Source: Opitutaceae bacterium (GTDB lineage: Bacteria; Verrucomicrobiota; Verrucomicrobiia; Opitutales; Opitutaceae). Taken from it: a DNA stretch of 64,000 bases. Positions 46,345 through 56,396 of this stretch are shown here, in pieces (position 1 is the first letter of the stretch; each line of letters begins with the position of its first letter). The notes below the pieces were generated by a model that saw only the letters and a program-made list of their open reading frames with translations, had not been told where the DNA came from and searched no databases. The position numbers were made by a program, and so were the translations under genes. The stretch lies in the NCBI GenBank assembly GCA_016795545.1, contig JAEUGX010000068.1, positions 1-64,000 on the forward strand, written 5' to 3'.

Positions 46345-46371
46345 GTCACACGGGCGTCACGGAACCGTAAC
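46345..46371 (+). promoter_or_regulatory. Pho box before the porin-pstS genes
   Basis: Three half-sites lie exactly 11 bp apart: GTCAC (46345-46349), GTCAC (46356-46360), GTAAC (46367-46371). PhoB binds 11-bp-phased direct repeats, and the genes that follow are a porin and pstS. The match in sequence, phasing and context makes this the best regulatory site of the window. A promoter would be expected just downstream, in the 80 bp before the porin start. Confidence 0.8.
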
Positions 46372-46452
46372 ATGACGCCGCTATGCTGCGGTCCTGTCCC
46401 CGGCACTCCCCGCCGGAAACAGACCCAACCAGGCAAGATGACCGTACAGCAT

Positions 46453-47754
46453 ATGTTCAAAGCAAAACTGAAACTGCTCGCCACCGCGGTGTTCCTCTGC
46501 GGCGCCGGGCTCGCGATGGCCCAGGACAGCGGCCCCTTGATCGACATTCTCGTGCGCAAGGGACTGATCAGCGACCAGGAGGCCGAGGATCTCCGGGCCG
46601 AGCTGATCAAGGATTTCGCCGCCAACACCTCGGCCGGCAAGCTGAACGTCGGATCGCACCTGACGGAATTCAAGCTGGGCGGCGACGTCCGCCTGCGGCA
46701 CCAGGTCGAGACCCAGGCCCCGCAGAACGGCACGGTCTCCAATGAGCGGACCCGCGAGCGGTTTCGCTTCCGCTTCAACGGCGACTTCCTCATGCAAAAA
46801 GGCTGGGGGGCCGGCTTTGCGTTCGAGACCGCCCCGGCGGCCGACTCCGGCAACCAGACCTTCGAGAACGGCAACAACGACTACAGCCTTTATCTGGCCC
46901 GCGCCTACGTCTCGTGGCGGCCCAGCATGAACCTGCTGCTGACGGGCGGAAAGCAGAAGAACCCGTTCTTCACGACGGACATGATCTGGGACGCGGACAT
47001 CAACCCGCAGGGGGCGACGGAGATCTACACCCATTACCTCGGGAGCAAGGACACGCTCGAATTCCGGGCGGGCCAGATCCTGATGGACGACAACACGGAG
47101 TCCGCCGGCGGCCGGGCCGGCCGGGACGCCTGGCTGTTCGCGCAGCAGGCGGTCTATACGAAATGGTTCGGCAAGGACGCCATCGGCAACGTCGTCAACA
47201 GTTTCATCCTCGCCCCCGGGTTCATGGTCTACAACGACTCGACCCTCAGCGGGCTCGACAACGAGACCCCGTTCAACGGCACGACCGACGGGCTGGCGGT
47301 GTTCACGCTGCCGGGCGAGGTCAACTGGATGAACGTCGTCGGCGCCGGCACGGGCCTCAAGCTCTACTGGGACTTCGCCTACAACCTGGAGGCCGAGCGC
47401 CGCGTGCGCCGCGTCTACGGGCTCGCCGGGCAGCCGAAGGACGCGACGGCCTGGCTGGTCGGCCTCGGCTACGCCTACGGCGCGGGCAAGGTGCAGGGCG
47501 ACTACAGCCTCAAGCTGGACTACCGCAGCGTCGGCACCGGCTCGGTCGACGTGAACCTCAGCGACTCCGACTGGGCGTTCGGGCGGGTGAACCAGGAGGG
47601 CTTCAAGCTCGCCGGGACGTACAACCTGACCGATTTCGCTAACCTGGCGGTGACCTATTTCTACACGACCGACAAGCGCGAGACGCAGACCAGCGCGGTC
47701 GGCAACCTCGACCACTCCCAGATCCTCCAGGTCGACCTGGTGGTGAAATTCTAA
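46453..47754 (+). CDS. Putative porin (phosphate-regulated)
   Basis: About 433 residues from ATG 46453, giving a signal peptide (MFKAKLKLLATAVFLCGAG, cut after AMA); upstream in-frame ATG 46438 would add five residues. A short helical segment (IDILVRKGLISDQEAEDLRA) after the cleavage site is typical of the putative porin family. The rest is beta strands, ending DLVVKF with the terminal Phe of outer-membrane barrels. It lies between the Pho box and pstS (22 bp), so a role in phosphate or polyphosphate uptake across the outer membrane is likely (OprP/OprO-like job), inferred. Confidence 0.82.
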   Translation: MFKAKLKLLATAVFLCGAGLAMAQDSGPLIDILVRKGLISDQEAEDLRAELIKDFAANTSAGKLNVGSHLTEFKLGGDVRLRHQVETQAPQNGTVSNERTRERFRFRFNGDFLMQKGWGAGFAFETAPAADSGNQTFENGNNDYSLYLARAYVSWRPSMNLLLTGGKQKNPFFTTDMIWDADINPQGATEIYTHYLGSKDTLEFRAGQILMDDNTESAGGRAGRDAWLFAQQAVYTKWFGKDAIGNVVNSFILAPGFMVYNDSTLSGLDNETPFNGTTDGLAVFTLPGEVNWMNVVGAGTGLKLYWDFAYNLEAERRVRRVYGLAGQPKDATAWLVGLGYAYGAGKVQGDYSLKLDYRSVGTGSVDVNLSDSDWAFGRVNQEGFKLAGTYNLTDFANLAVTYFYTTDKRETQTSAVGNLDHSQILQVDLVVKF

Positions 47755-47776
47755 CCTGAAGAAAACGGACACACCC

Positions 47777-48592
47777 ATGAAAAAACTACTCGTCACATTC
47801 CTCGCGCTCGGCGCCGCCGCGCTGGCGCCGGCCCAGAAGATCGTCATCAAGGGTTCCGACACCCTGGGCGCCAAGCTGGTGCCGATGCTCGCGGAGGACT
47901 ACAAGGCGCGCCACTCGGGGGTCACGTTCGAGATCGCCGCCGAGGGCTCGACCACGGGCATCGCGGCCATCATCGACGGCACGGCGCAGATCGGCATGTC
48001 GAGCCGCCGGGCCAAGCCCACCGAGGTCTCCCAGGCCACGGCGAAAGGCGTCACGATGAAGCCCACGATCGTCGCCTTCGACGGCATCGGCGTGATTGTC
48101 AACGCCGGCAACCCGCTGACCTCGCTGACTAAGCGCCAGATCGAGCAGATCTTCGCCGGCGACATCACCGACTGGTCGCAGGTCGGCGGCACGCCGGGCA
48201 AGATCTCGATCTACACGCGCAACACCTCCTCGGGCACCTATGCCGATTTCAAGGAGCTGGCCATGAAGAAGCGCGACTACGCGTCGTCGGCCCAGAAGAT
48301 GGCCGGCAACGAGCAGATCGCCGCCGAGGTGGCCAAGAACGCCAACGGCATCGGCTACGTCGGCCTCGCGTACCTCCACGACCCCGGCATCAAGACGGTG
48401 TCGATCGAGGGCGCGCTGCCGACCGAGGAGTCGGTGATCGGCAAGAAGTACCCTTACGCCCGCCCGACGTTCTACTACACGAACGGCGAGCCGACCGGCG
48501 AAGCCGCGAAGTTTGTCGAGTTCACCCTCAGCGACGAGGGCCAGAAGATCGCCCGCAAGGTCGGCTTCGTGCCCGTGCGTCCGCTGAACTGA
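47777..48592 (+). CDS. pstS: Phosphate ABC transporter, periplasmic phosphate-binding protein PstS
   Basis: 271 residues with a signal peptide (MKKLLVTFLALGAAALAPA). Family features: IVIKGSDTLGAKLVPMLAEDY, EGSTTGIAAIIDGTAQIGMSSR (phosphate-binding loop), NPLTSLTKRQIEQIFAGDITDWSQVGG-type segment, YTRNTSSGTYADF and a late NGIGYVGLAY. It carries Pi to PstCAB. It follows the porin by 22 bp and is separated from pstC by a terminator and a second Pho box, so it can be made in excess. Confidence 0.95.
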   Translation: MKKLLVTFLALGAAALAPAQKIVIKGSDTLGAKLVPMLAEDYKARHSGVTFEIAAEGSTTGIAAIIDGTAQIGMSSRRAKPTEVSQATAKGVTMKPTIVAFDGIGVIVNAGNPLTSLTKRQIEQIFAGDITDWSQVGGTPGKISIYTRNTSSGTYADFKELAMKKRDYASSAQKMAGNEQIAAEVAKNANGIGYVGLAYLHDPGIKTVSIEGALPTEESVIGKKYPYARPTFYYTNGEPTGEAAKFVEFTLSDEGQKIARKVGFVPVRPLN

Positions 48593-48617
48593 ACCGACCA
48601 GACCAGGGTGTCCATCG

Positions 48618-48658
48618 GCCGCCCGCCGCCCATGCCCGGACGGCGGGCGGCTCCTTTT
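48618..48658 (+). terminator. Terminator/attenuator between pstS and pstC
   Basis: An 11-bp perfect stem (48618-48628 with 48641-48651, GCCGCCCGCCG and its complement) with a 12-nt loop is followed by TCCTTTT. It lies 26 bp after the pstS stop. The weak T-tract would let part of the transcription through to pstC. The next Pho box begins within the T-tract, so pstCAB also has its own promoter region. Confidence 0.8.
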
Positions 48659-48674
48659 GTAACGCAACTGTAAC
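48659..48674 (+). promoter_or_regulatory. Pho box before pstC
   Basis: Two half-sites GTAAC at 48659-48663 and 48670-48674, exactly 11 bp apart (TGTAACGCAAC then TGTAACCTGCG). Same geometry as the site before the porin gene. It stands 60 bp upstream of the pstC ATG, immediately after the pstS terminator. With only two half-sites it may be weaker. Confidence 0.7.
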
Positions 48675-48733
48675 CTGCGTCGGTTGACCGGCCCGCGCGG
48701 CCGCGCCGAAGCTTCCGCCCGACTCCGCCACCC

Positions 48734-50383
48734 ATGCCCGCCACCGTCGAATCCCTGCCGGCCGCCCGCCCCTCCACGCGGGAGGCGCTCCTGCGCCGGC
48801 GCCGCGGCTGGTTTTTCGGCCTGACCGGCGACCAGGTCGTCAAGTACGTGTTCCAGGGCAACGCCGCGGTCTCCATCGTGGTGCTGGCGCTGATCACGTT
48901 CACCATCTTCCGCGACGCCGTCGGCTTCATTCCGAAAAATCACGCCAACCTGGTGATCTACCGGCTGGCGGGGCTGGAGTTCGTCGATCTCCTGCGGGAG
49001 CAGGTGGCCGCGCACAGCGCCATCTCCCGCTATCTGGCCAGCGTCCGGGCGGGCCAGCTGGCGCGCCTGACCAAGGACGGCGGCCTGACGCCGGCCGAGG
49101 CGATGACGCGGCTGGCGGCGTTCGACGCCTTCGCCAACCGGTTTGCCGACACGCTCGGGGAGCACGAGGCGCTGCTGGGCAGCCTGACCGACCTGGCCAC
49201 CTCGCTGAAGGAGCGGAAGAAGGTCGCCGAGGACCTGGCCGAGGCGCGCCAGAACCTGCTGGGGGCGGTCGCCGGCGCCCCGCCCGAGCGGGCGGCGGCG
49301 CTGCGGGCGGAGGCCGACGGCATGACCATCGAGGTCATCGACTTCAAGGCCGAGATCCAGCCGCTGCTGGCGCTGCGGCCCGAGATTTTCGCCGCCAACG
49401 AGCGGCAGCGGGCGGCGCTGCAGGAGCTGCTGGCGGCCCCGCCGGCGCTGCCGGTGCCGGCGGCGGACCGCCCGCTGGATAAGTTCGGTGAATTCGTGAA
49501 CCGCTACCTGGCGGAGATGGACGTCACGGCCCGGCGGCTGGCGACGTGGAACCAGGACCGGCCCATCGGCTGGATGGAGGCATTCAACGCCTTCGCGTTC
49601 GGGCGGCAGTGGGTGACGGCCAGCTTTTGGCAGGACTGGTACGGGGTGATCCCGCTCCTGACCGGATCGCTGCTGATCGCGTTCCTGGCCCTGCTGATCG
49701 CCCTGCCGCTGGGCGTGGCGGCGGCGGTGTACGTGAACCAGGTCGCGCGCCCGGCGGAGCAGCGCTTCATCAAGCCGTACATCGAGTTCATCGCGGCGAT
49801 CCCGAGCGTGGTGCTGGGCTTCTTCGGCATCGCGATGCTCGGCGAGACGCTGCGCCGCGTCTCGCAGCTGCCGGGGCTGGACTGGGTGCCGGGTTTCCCG
49901 ATGGCCGAGCGGTTGAACGCCACGACGGCGGCCTGCCTGCTGGCGCTGATGGCGATCCCGACGATCTTCTCGCTGGCGGAGGACGCCATCAACAACGTGC
50001 CGCGCGCCTACCAGGAGGCGTCGCTGGCCCTGGGGGCCACGCGGCTGCAGACGATCGTGCGGATCACGGTGCCGGCGGCCCTTTCCGGCATCATGGCGGC
50101 CGTGCTGCTCGGGTTCGGCCGCGTGATCGGGGAGACCATGGTGGTGCTGCTGTGCGCCGGCAACCGGATCGCGATCCCCGATCTCGGGGCCGGGTTCGGG
50201 GTGGTCTTCCAGCCCGTCCACACCATGACGGGCATCATCGCGCAGGAGATGGGCGAGGTCGTCCGCGGCAGTATCCACTACCGCGCGCTGTTTATGGTCG
50301 GCGTCGTGCTTTTCCTCATCTCCCTGCTGGTCAACTGGCTCGCCCAGCGGATTGTGCGCCGCTACCGGATCTCGATCGGATGA
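48734..50383 (+). CDS. pstC: Phosphate ABC transporter permease PstC, with large periplasmic insertion
   Basis: 549 residues; typical PstC has about 300-320. Membrane segment 1 at about 42-60 ([16 protein letters not shown]) is followed by a 230-residue loop (about 65-295), Ala/Leu/Glu-rich with heptad-like pattern ([19 protein letters not shown]). The permease core then begins near 300 ([21 protein letters not shown]) and carries the inner-membrane-component motif [25 protein letters not shown]. The stop overlaps the pstA start (ATGA). Confidence 0.92.
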   Translation: MPATVESLPAARPSTREALLRRRRGWFFGLTGDQVVKYVFQGNAAVSIVVLALITFTIFRDAVGFIPKNHANLVIYRLAGLEFVDLLREQVAAHSAISRYLASVRAGQLARLTKDGGLTPAEAMTRLAAFDAFANRFADTLGEHEALLGSLTDLATSLKERKKVAEDLAEARQNLLGAVAGAPPERAAALRAEADGMTIEVIDFKAEIQPLLALRPEIFAANERQRAALQELLAAPPALPVPAADRPLDKFGEFVNRYLAEMDVTARRLATWNQDRPIGWMEAFNAFAFGRQWVTASFWQDWYGVIPLLTGSLLIAFLALLIALPLGVAAAVYVNQVARPAEQRFIKPYIEFIAAIPSVVLGFFGIAMLGETLRRVSQLPGLDWVPGFPMAERLNATTAACLLALMAIPTIFSLAEDAINNVPRAYQEASLALGATRLQTIVRITVPAALSGIMAAVLLGFGRVIGETMVVLLCAGNRIAIPDLGAGFGVVFQPVHTMTGIIAQEMGEVVRGSIHYRALFMVGVVLFLISLLVNWLAQRIVRRYRISIG

Positions 50384-51432
50384 GCCCGCCCGCCACCACC
50401 GCCGGCATGATCTACGCCCGGCCGACGCCGGCCAAGCGTGCGGAGCGGGCCGTGTTCTGGCTGCTGCGGCTCAGCACGTACTTCGTGCTCGCGTGCGCGG
50501 CGTGCATCTTCCTCGACATCGGGCTGAAGGGCGGGGCGGTCGTCTTCCGGAAGGAGGCGCCGTTCATCAACGTGCCGTTCCTGACCCGGGCGCCGGAGAC
50601 GCTGAATGTCCTCGAATTCGAGGGGCGGAAGCTGACGCTCGGCGACGCGGCGTTCCGGAAGTTCCGCGCGGAGCACGAGGCGGCCCTGAAGGGGGTGCGC
50701 GTGGAGACCTACGTGTACTCCGCCGGCGGCATCTTCCCGAACATCGTGGGCACGGTCCTGCTGGTCGCCGGCTCGATCTTCATCGCGCTGGTGCTGGGCG
50801 TGCTGAGCGCCATCTACCTGAGCGAATATGCCACGGAGGGGCCGTTCATCCGCTTCCTGCGGCTGGCGATCGTGAACCTTGCGGGCGTGCCCTCGATCGT
50901 GTTCGGGCTGTTCGGCTTCGGGCTATTCGTCATCGCGTTCGACTTCGGCGTCTCGCTGCTGGCCGGCTGGCTGACGCTGGCCCTGATGGTGCTCCCGATC
51001 ATCATCACGGCCTCGGAGGAGGCGCTGAAGGCGGTGCCCAAGGGCTACCGCGAGGGTTCGCTGGCGCTGGGCGCCACCAAACTGCAGGCGATCACGACCA
51101 ACGTCCTGCCGTACGCCCTGCCCGGCATCCTGACCTCCTCGGTCCTGTCGATCGCGCGCGTGGCGGGCGAGACCGCCCCGATCATGTTCACGGCCGCGTT
51201 CGTGGTGCGCGACGAGCTGCCGTGGCAGGTGCAGCAGTGGACGGACTTCTTCTTCCAGGGAGTCATGGCGCTGCCGTACCACATCTACGTGGTCGCGTCC
51301 AAGATCCCGCAGAACGAGTACACGCGGGACGTCCAGTACGGCACGGCCTTCGTCTTTCTCTTCACCGTCGCGGCCATCGCGATGACCGCGGTGGTGCTGC
51401 GCCTGCGGCTCCGCCGCAAATACAAATGGTAA
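50380..51432 (+). CDS. pstA: Phosphate ABC transporter permease PstA
   Basis: 350 residues from ATG 50380, overlapping pstC by 4 bp. Membrane segment 1 at about 28-48, then a 60-residue loop containing [18 protein letters not shown], then the core: [20 protein letters not shown], the [18 protein letters not shown] helix and the [25 protein letters not shown] coupling motif region. Forms the Pi channel with PstC. Upstream in-frame codons belong to pstC in another frame. Confidence 0.94.
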   Translation: MSPPATTAGMIYARPTPAKRAERAVFWLLRLSTYFVLACAACIFLDIGLKGGAVVFRKEAPFINVPFLTRAPETLNVLEFEGRKLTLGDAAFRKFRAEHEAALKGVRVETYVYSAGGIFPNIVGTVLLVAGSIFIALVLGVLSAIYLSEYATEGPFIRFLRLAIVNLAGVPSIVFGLFGFGLFVIAFDFGVSLLAGWLTLALMVLPIIITASEEALKAVPKGYREGSLALGATKLQAITTNVLPYALPGILTSSVLSIARVAGETAPIMFTAAFVVRDELPWQVQQWTDFFFQGVMALPYHIYVVASKIPQNEYTRDVQYGTAFVFLFTVAAIAMTAVVLRLRLRRKYKW

Positions 51433-51446
51433 CCACCCTCCCGCCC

Positions 51447-52280
51447 ATGTCCGAACCCGCCGCCCCCTCCACCGCCGCGCGCCCTGTCACTGTGGCGGCG
51501 GCCGCTCCGGCCGATCCCGCGGCGCGCGCCGTCATCGAGATCGACGATGTCGACTTCAGCTACGGCCCGTCCCGGGCGCTGCACGACATCTCGCTCGCTA
51601 TCCACGAACGCAAGGTGACGGCCTTCATCGGCCCGTCGGGCTGCGGTAAGAGCACGCTGCTGCGCTGCCTGAACCGGATGAACGACCTGATCGACGGGGC
51701 GCGGGTAACGGGCGGCGAGATCCGCATCGACGGGGTCAACATCTATGATCCCCGGGTGGACGTCATCGAGTTGCGCAAGCGGGTCGGCATGGTCTTCCAG
51801 AAGTCAAACCCGTTTCCCAAGTCGATCTACGACAACATCACCTACGGGTTGCGCATCCAGGGCATGAAGAACAAGGCTCGGCTCGACGAGATCGTGGAGC
51901 GCAGCCTGCGGGGCGCCGCGCTCTGGGACGAGGTCAAGGACCGGCTGCACGAGAGCGCCCTGGGCATGTCAGGCGGCCAGCAGCAGCGCCTGTGCATTGC
52001 GCGGGCGATCGCCGTGGAGCCGGAGATCATCTTGATGGACGAGCCCTGTTCGGCGCTGGATCCCATCGCCACGGCTAAGGTGGAGGAGCTGATCCACGAG
52101 CTGAAGCGCGATTTCACGATCGTGATCGTGACCCACAACATGCAGCAGGCGGCGCGGTGTTCGGACCGGACGGCGTTCTTCTACCTCGGCAAGCTGGTCG
52201 AGTACGCCGAGACCCGCACGATCTTCATGAACCCGGCCAATCCGCAGACGGAGGCCTATGTTTCCGGCCGGTTCGGCTGA
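51447..52280 (+). CDS. pstB: Phosphate ABC transporter ATP-binding protein PstB
   Basis: 277 residues from ATG 51447 (MSEPAAPST); ATG 51426 adds seven and would overlap pstA. All ATPase motifs are intact: Walker [15 protein letters not shown], the PstB-specific [20 protein letters not shown], signature [16 protein letters not shown], Walker [13 protein letters not shown] and switch His in [13 protein letters not shown]. The N-terminal 30 residues are an Ala/Pro-rich extension. It is 14 bp after pstA and 50 bp before phoU. Confidence 0.96.
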   Translation: MSEPAAPSTAARPVTVAAAAPADPAARAVIEIDDVDFSYGPSRALHDISLAIHERKVTAFIGPSGCGKSTLLRCLNRMNDLIDGARVTGGEIRIDGVNIYDPRVDVIELRKRVGMVFQKSNPFPKSIYDNITYGLRIQGMKNKARLDEIVERSLRGAALWDEVKDRLHESALGMSGGQQQRLCIARAIAVEPEIILMDEPCSALDPIATAKVEELIHELKRDFTIVIVTHNMQQAARCSDRTAFFYLGKLVEYAETRTIFMNPANPQTEAYVSGRFG

Positions 52281-52330
52281 GTGCCGGCGCGCCTTCCCCT
52301 TCACCCTCTTCCCGCCAACCGCCCCACGCC

Positions 52331-53044
52331 ATGAAACGATTCTTTGACGCCGAACTGGAGAATTTCCGCTCGCATCTGTTGCAGATGGGCGAGCGTGCCA
52401 TCGACCAGACCCGGCTGGCGATGCGCTCGCTGACGGACGCCGACCTGGCGCTCGCCGACAAGGTGATCGCCGGCGACGATGAGCTGGACCGGCTGGAGGT
52501 GCAGATCGACGAGGAGGCGATCCGCTACATGACGCTGCGCGGGCCGGTGGCCTCGGAGCTGCGCCTGATCGTGGTCGGCATGAAGGCCAGCCATGACCTC
52601 GAGCGGGTGGGGGACGAGGCGACCGGCATCGCCCGCCGCTCGCGCAAGCTGGCGATCGAGCCCCGGCTGGAGCTGTACGCCGACCTGCCGCGCATGGCGA
52701 ACATCGCGCTGGAAATGCTGCGCGACGCGCTCGACTGCTTTGTGCAGGAGGACGAGCACAAGGCGCTGAGCGTCATCCGTCGCGACCCCGAGGTGGACAA
52801 CCTGAACCGGCTGCTCTATCGCCGGCTGACGAGTTTCATGATCGAGAAGCCCGAGACGATCTCGCGGGCGCTCGAGCTGATGTTCATCTCCAAGTCGATC
52901 GAGCGCATCGCCGACCACGCGACCAACATCGCGGAGGAGATGGTCTTCCTGTCGAAGGGCGAAGACATCCGGCATAGCGACCTGACGAAACAAATCGCGC
53001 CGCCCGGCGACTCGGCGCCTCCGCTACCCGGCAACGGCAAATAA
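52331..53044 (+). CDS. phoU: Phosphate transport/signalling regulator PhoU
   Basis: 237 residues from ATG 52331. Two repeats of the PhoU three-helix bundle: DELDRLEVQIDEEAIRYMTLRGPVA, KASHDLERVGDEATGIARR with the metal-binding E/DxxxD pattern, and SKSIERIADHATNIAEEMVFL in the second. It damps PhoR signalling and Pst activity. A 7-bp hairpin without T-tract (53045-53068) follows the stop at once. No phoB/phoR genes are in the window. Confidence 0.95.
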   Translation: MKRFFDAELENFRSHLLQMGERAIDQTRLAMRSLTDADLALADKVIAGDDELDRLEVQIDEEAIRYMTLRGPVASELRLIVVGMKASHDLERVGDEATGIARRSRKLAIEPRLELYADLPRMANIALEMLRDALDCFVQEDEHKALSVIRRDPEVDNLNRLLYRRLTSFMIEKPETISRALELMFISKSIERIADHATNIAEEMVFLSKGEDIRHSDLTKQIAPPGDSAPPLPGNGK

Positions 53045-53254
53045 CGTCCGCTCCATTGGGCGCGGACGAAACCCGGGAGCCCGCCGATCCGCGCGAAAGG
53101 GCGCGAGTCAAGCTGGCTGCGGCAGGGAGCGAGCGGATCGAGCGGTTCGCCAGTACGGTGACCGCAACATCTTCCGGGAACGCCGATTGGCGGAATGAGC
53201 GGATCACCCTCGGCGAGGTGAGGTACATCGGCGGTTTCGCGATTTCTTGCCCGC

Positions 53255-53285
53255 AAAAAAAGAGACCGGCCGTTAGGCCGGTCTC
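53255..53285 (-). terminator. Rho-independent terminator of the TonB-dependent receptor gene
   Basis: Read on the minus strand, a perfect 10-bp stem (GAGACCGGCC with GGCCGGTCTC, 53276-53285 and 53262-53271) with a 4-nt loop is followed by seven T (53261-53255). It lies 66 bp after the receptor stop codon. On the plus strand it has no T-run, so it works mainly for the receptor. Confidence 0.92.
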
Positions 53286-53350
53286 TCGTTCATTCCCGCC
53301 AGCAAACCTCCCCAAGTATTGCCGGCGGGGATGAAATTGCTTGCGGAACC

Positions 53351-55984
53351 TTAGAAGCGGAAGCGGAAGCCGCCGCCGATGTTGGTGCCTGCGCGGGTCC
53401 GGGTGGCGAGAACGTTGCCGGCATTGTAATGCGACTCGTCGGCGGCGTTCGTGATGTTACGCCACTCGAAGTACGCCTGATAGGTCTTGGCGCGGCCGAA
53501 ATCGTAGCTGGCCGTGAAGTCCCAGGTGCTGCGGGAGTCCCGGAGGCGGTCGAAGATCTCGCTGGCGCCGACGGAGGTGATGTAGCGCCCTTCCTCCGAC
53601 ATCGCCAAGCGGAAGAAGTACGCCTGGTAAGCGTAGTAGACCGAGGCGTTGAATATGTAGTCGGGCTGCTCCGGCAGGCGGGGCCGGTCCGTCCGGGTGG
53701 CGTGCTGGAGTTCCGAATCGAGCTTGGCGTAGTTGAGGTCCACGCCCAGGCCGCTGAGGAAGCCCGGCAGGAAGTCCAGGTTGCGGCGGAACGAAGCCTC
53801 GAAGCCCTTGATCTCGCCGGTGGCGCGGGCCTGCACCGAGGTGCGGGTGTAGGTCTGGCCGTTGAGCTGGATCTGGTCGGTGATCGTCAGCGGGAAGTTG
53901 ACGATGTCCTTGGTGAAGATGCCGACCATGAACTGGCCGAGCGGACCGCTGTACCAGTCGAAGGAGAGGTCGATGTTCTCGGACTCCAGAGCCTCGAGGC
54001 CCGGGTTCGGCTGGTTGATCGTGAGCGCGATCGGGTTGATCGTCTCGACGCCGTAGATGTTCGAGGCGTCGGGCCGGCCAACCGTGTTGGCCCAGCTGGC
54101 GCGGATGAACATGTCGGGGCGGATCTCGAACTTGACGTGGGCGGAAGGCAGCACGTTGTCGTATTCGCCGTTGAACTCCTTGTAGGTGCCGCCGGTGGCC
54201 GCCGTGAGACGCAGGAACTTGTCTTCAGTCTTCTCATAGCGGACACCGCCGATCAGCGTCAGGCGGCGCTTCTTGTAGGTGCCCATCACGTAGCCGGCGG
54301 AGATGTCTTCGTCCGCATTGTACATGTTGACGTCGCCCGGGAGGATGCCGACAACTGGAGGTCCGAAGGAGCTCGAGTTGTTGGCATAGAACGACTTGGC
54401 CGTATCCGGATTGGGGATCACGCCGAGGTTGATGCCCTTGTCGTCGAAGCTGGTGATCGCGCCGCCGTTGCCGAGATTGGCGAAGGACAGCGTGCTCGAA
54501 GACAGCGGGCTGTAGGTGATCGAGTTGTTGGGATTGGCCTTCCGCTTCATGCGGATATAGATGCCGCTCTTGATCTCGAAGGAGGCGCCGTCGTTCAGCT
54601 CGAATTCTTTCCGCGCGTTGATGTAGGGCGTCTTTTCGGTTTCCCAGTCTTTGCGCAGGGTGGAGGTGGCGATCGTAGCGATGCGCTGCGTGGCCGGGTC
54701 GAGGAGGACAGCCGTTGAACCTGCGGTATTGGAGAAGAACTTAATGTGCTCCGAGCGGATATCGACGCGGATCGGGTCGGGGGTGGTGGCGTTGGTGCCG
54801 TTGAAGAACAGGTCGTTCTCATAACGCTCGAGCGAGCGAGCGCGCTGGAAGCCGTAGTCGAGCTTGATGCCATTGCTCAGGTCGGTGGTGCCGGTGAACT
54901 GAACACCTTCGTTCGTCAGCCACCAGGTCCGGGAGCGCCAGAGGCGGATCAGGCGAGTGGTAGCGAGACCGCCGGTCGCGGTATAGTCAACCGGAGCACC
55001 GCCCGAGAGAACCGGGAGGATGTTGCTGTAGGTGTAGCGGTGGGTGTACTCATCCTGGTAGGCATCGGACTTGAAGCCCCGAAGGACGAGCCGGGTGTTG
55101 TCGCCCAGGCGGGCGGCAAAGGCGACGTCGGCGCCCAGATTCTTGCGCTCCACGTCGACCAGCTGGTAGCGGAAGCCCTGGGGCAGGTAAGCCTGGCTGC
55201 CGCCGGTGAGATTGCTCAGAACCGGCTGGTTCACGGAGTACTCGGTGAAGTAGTAGTCAGAGAGGCGGTGATTGGCCGAGACGATGAAGGCGTACTTCTT
55301 GTCCTTGCCGATCAGGTCGCCGTAGATGATGTTCTCGCGGTCCTGGGCTTCGCCGCCGTTCTCGTTCCAGCCGTAGTACACGGACCCGCTGATGTGCCGG
55401 GCCGTCAAGTCGAGCGGGTTGCGCATGATCACGTTGGTGGTGCCGCCGATGCCGTCTGCAGGCATGTCGGGCATGGCCGTCTTCGTGAGCACGATCGTGT
55501 CGATGAGGGTGTTGGAAACCGTCACCAGGTCGTTACGGCGGATTTCACTGTCGCCGACCGGCAGAGTGAATCCGTTGACCAAGGTGCCGTTGTACTGCGG
55601 GCGGGCGCCGCGGATCGTGACGAACCGGCCTTCACCGCCGCTCATGACCATGGAAACACCGGGCAGGCGGCGGAGCGCCTCCGCGGCATTCAGGTCGGGG
55701 AAGGTGCCCATCTTGTCAGCCGAGATGATGTTCACCAAGTTGGTGGCCTCTTTTGTGCCTTGGATGGCCTTGGCCTGGCCCTGGAGCGCACCTGCAACCT
55801 TGAAGGTGTCTAGTTTCAGGACGTCTTGCTCCTTTTCCTTGGTTTCGACCGCGGGAGCGGTGGTTTGCTGGCCCACGAGGGGCAGCGATCCGATCAACAA
55901 AGCGAGCGCGGAGAGCGCGCTTGCTTTGAGCAGGGTGGCATTCCGGGGAATGCACGAAGGTGCACTAGCAGAGGTGCAGTTCAT
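53351..55984 (-). CDS. TonB-dependent receptor
   Basis: 877 residues from ATG 55984; a longer in-frame reading to 56080 has no signal peptide. An N-terminal signal (LLKASALSALALLIGSLPLVG) precedes a TonB-box-like region (VLKLDTFKV). The plug follows: VNIISADKMGTFPDLNAAEALRRLPGVSM, VTIRGARPQYNGTLVNGF, DTIVLTKTAMPDMPADGIGG. A barrel of about 700 residues ends in GFRFRF. The 'IGGTTNVIMRNP' type resembles receptors for carbohydrate-linked or complex substrates. It is divergent from a GntR-type regulator across a 412-bp AT-rich region, so substrate control by that regulator is likely. Confidence 0.93.
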   Translation of the reverse strand: MNCTSASAPSCIPRNATLLKASALSALALLIGSLPLVGQQTTAPAVETKEKEQDVLKLDTFKVAGALQGQAKAIQGTKEATNLVNIISADKMGTFPDLNAAEALRRLPGVSMVMSGGEGRFVTIRGARPQYNGTLVNGFTLPVGDSEIRRNDLVTVSNTLIDTIVLTKTAMPDMPADGIGGTTNVIMRNPLDLTARHISGSVYYGWNENGGEAQDRENIIYGDLIGKDKKYAFIVSANHRLSDYYFTEYSVNQPVLSNLTGGSQAYLPQGFRYQLVDVERKNLGADVAFAARLGDNTRLVLRGFKSDAYQDEYTHRYTYSNILPVLSGGAPVDYTATGGLATTRLIRLWRSRTWWLTNEGVQFTGTTDLSNGIKLDYGFQRARSLERYENDLFFNGTNATTPDPIRVDIRSEHIKFFSNTAGSTAVLLDPATQRIATIATSTLRKDWETEKTPYINARKEFELNDGASFEIKSGIYIRMKRKANPNNSITYSPLSSSTLSFANLGNGGAITSFDDKGINLGVIPNPDTAKSFYANNSSSFGPPVVGILPGDVNMYNADEDISAGYVMGTYKKRRLTLIGGVRYEKTEDKFLRLTAATGGTYKEFNGEYDNVLPSAHVKFEIRPDMFIRASWANTVGRPDASNIYGVETINPIALTINQPNPGLEALESENIDLSFDWYSGPLGQFMVGIFTKDIVNFPLTITDQIQLNGQTYTRTSVQARATGEIKGFEASFRRNLDFLPGFLSGLGVDLNYAKLDSELQHATRTDRPRLPEQPDYIFNASVYYAYQAYFFRLAMSEEGRYITSVGASEIFDRLRDSRSTWDFTASYDFGRAKTYQAYFEWRNITNAADESHYNAGNVLATRTRAGTNIGGGFRFRF

Positions 55985-56396
55985 TTGGAGGGTGCTTGAC
56001 GTTTTTGTTGGAGGCGCGTGCGTGACGGATAACGCGGAGGATTGAAGCTGCGGAAAGCGTGGTCTCCGCAGCCCGTTCAAAGATATATTTAAATCTTTTC
56101 GGGTAAGTCCAGTATCTTTCTGATCATAGTTAGCGATTATTCTGTGTTAAACCGAGGTTACGCCGGGAACAACTCGCGCCAGAAAGTAGCGGCTTGTTTC
56201 AACTTAATTTTCTACCTGCAGGCGGCCGATTTCACCGATTTTGAGATTTGCTAGTTATTGAAAATAAGCATCATGAAGCTTACATACGACTATCAGTGAC
56301 AGGACGTCTTCAGAATTTGGTGTATCACCAGACGAAACGAATTAACAATTTACCCTTGCCGCATTTAGATTTTTAACGTTACTGCAAAATCGTCCC
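55985..56396. promoter_or_regulatory. AT-rich divergent region with candidate GntR operator
   Basis: 412 bp without a gene, clearly AT-richer than its surroundings. A 13-bp inverted repeat TGGTGTATCACCA (56318-56330) lies 67 bp before the GntR gene; FCD-type GntR regulators use short TGGT/ACCA-type inverted repeats. A second inverted repeat, AAAGAT-N8-ATCTTT (56079-56098), lies about 100 bp upstream of the receptor start. Either could be an operator. Promoter boxes could not be fixed. Confidence 0.5.

Noticed and set aside
47786..50278. 830-codon minus-strand frame across pstS and pstC
   Set aside because: Runs across the intergenic terminator and two well-supported genes; composition of a shadow.
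53045..53068. 7-bp hairpin after phoU
   Set aside because: No T-tract; noted in the phoU entry but not listed as terminator.
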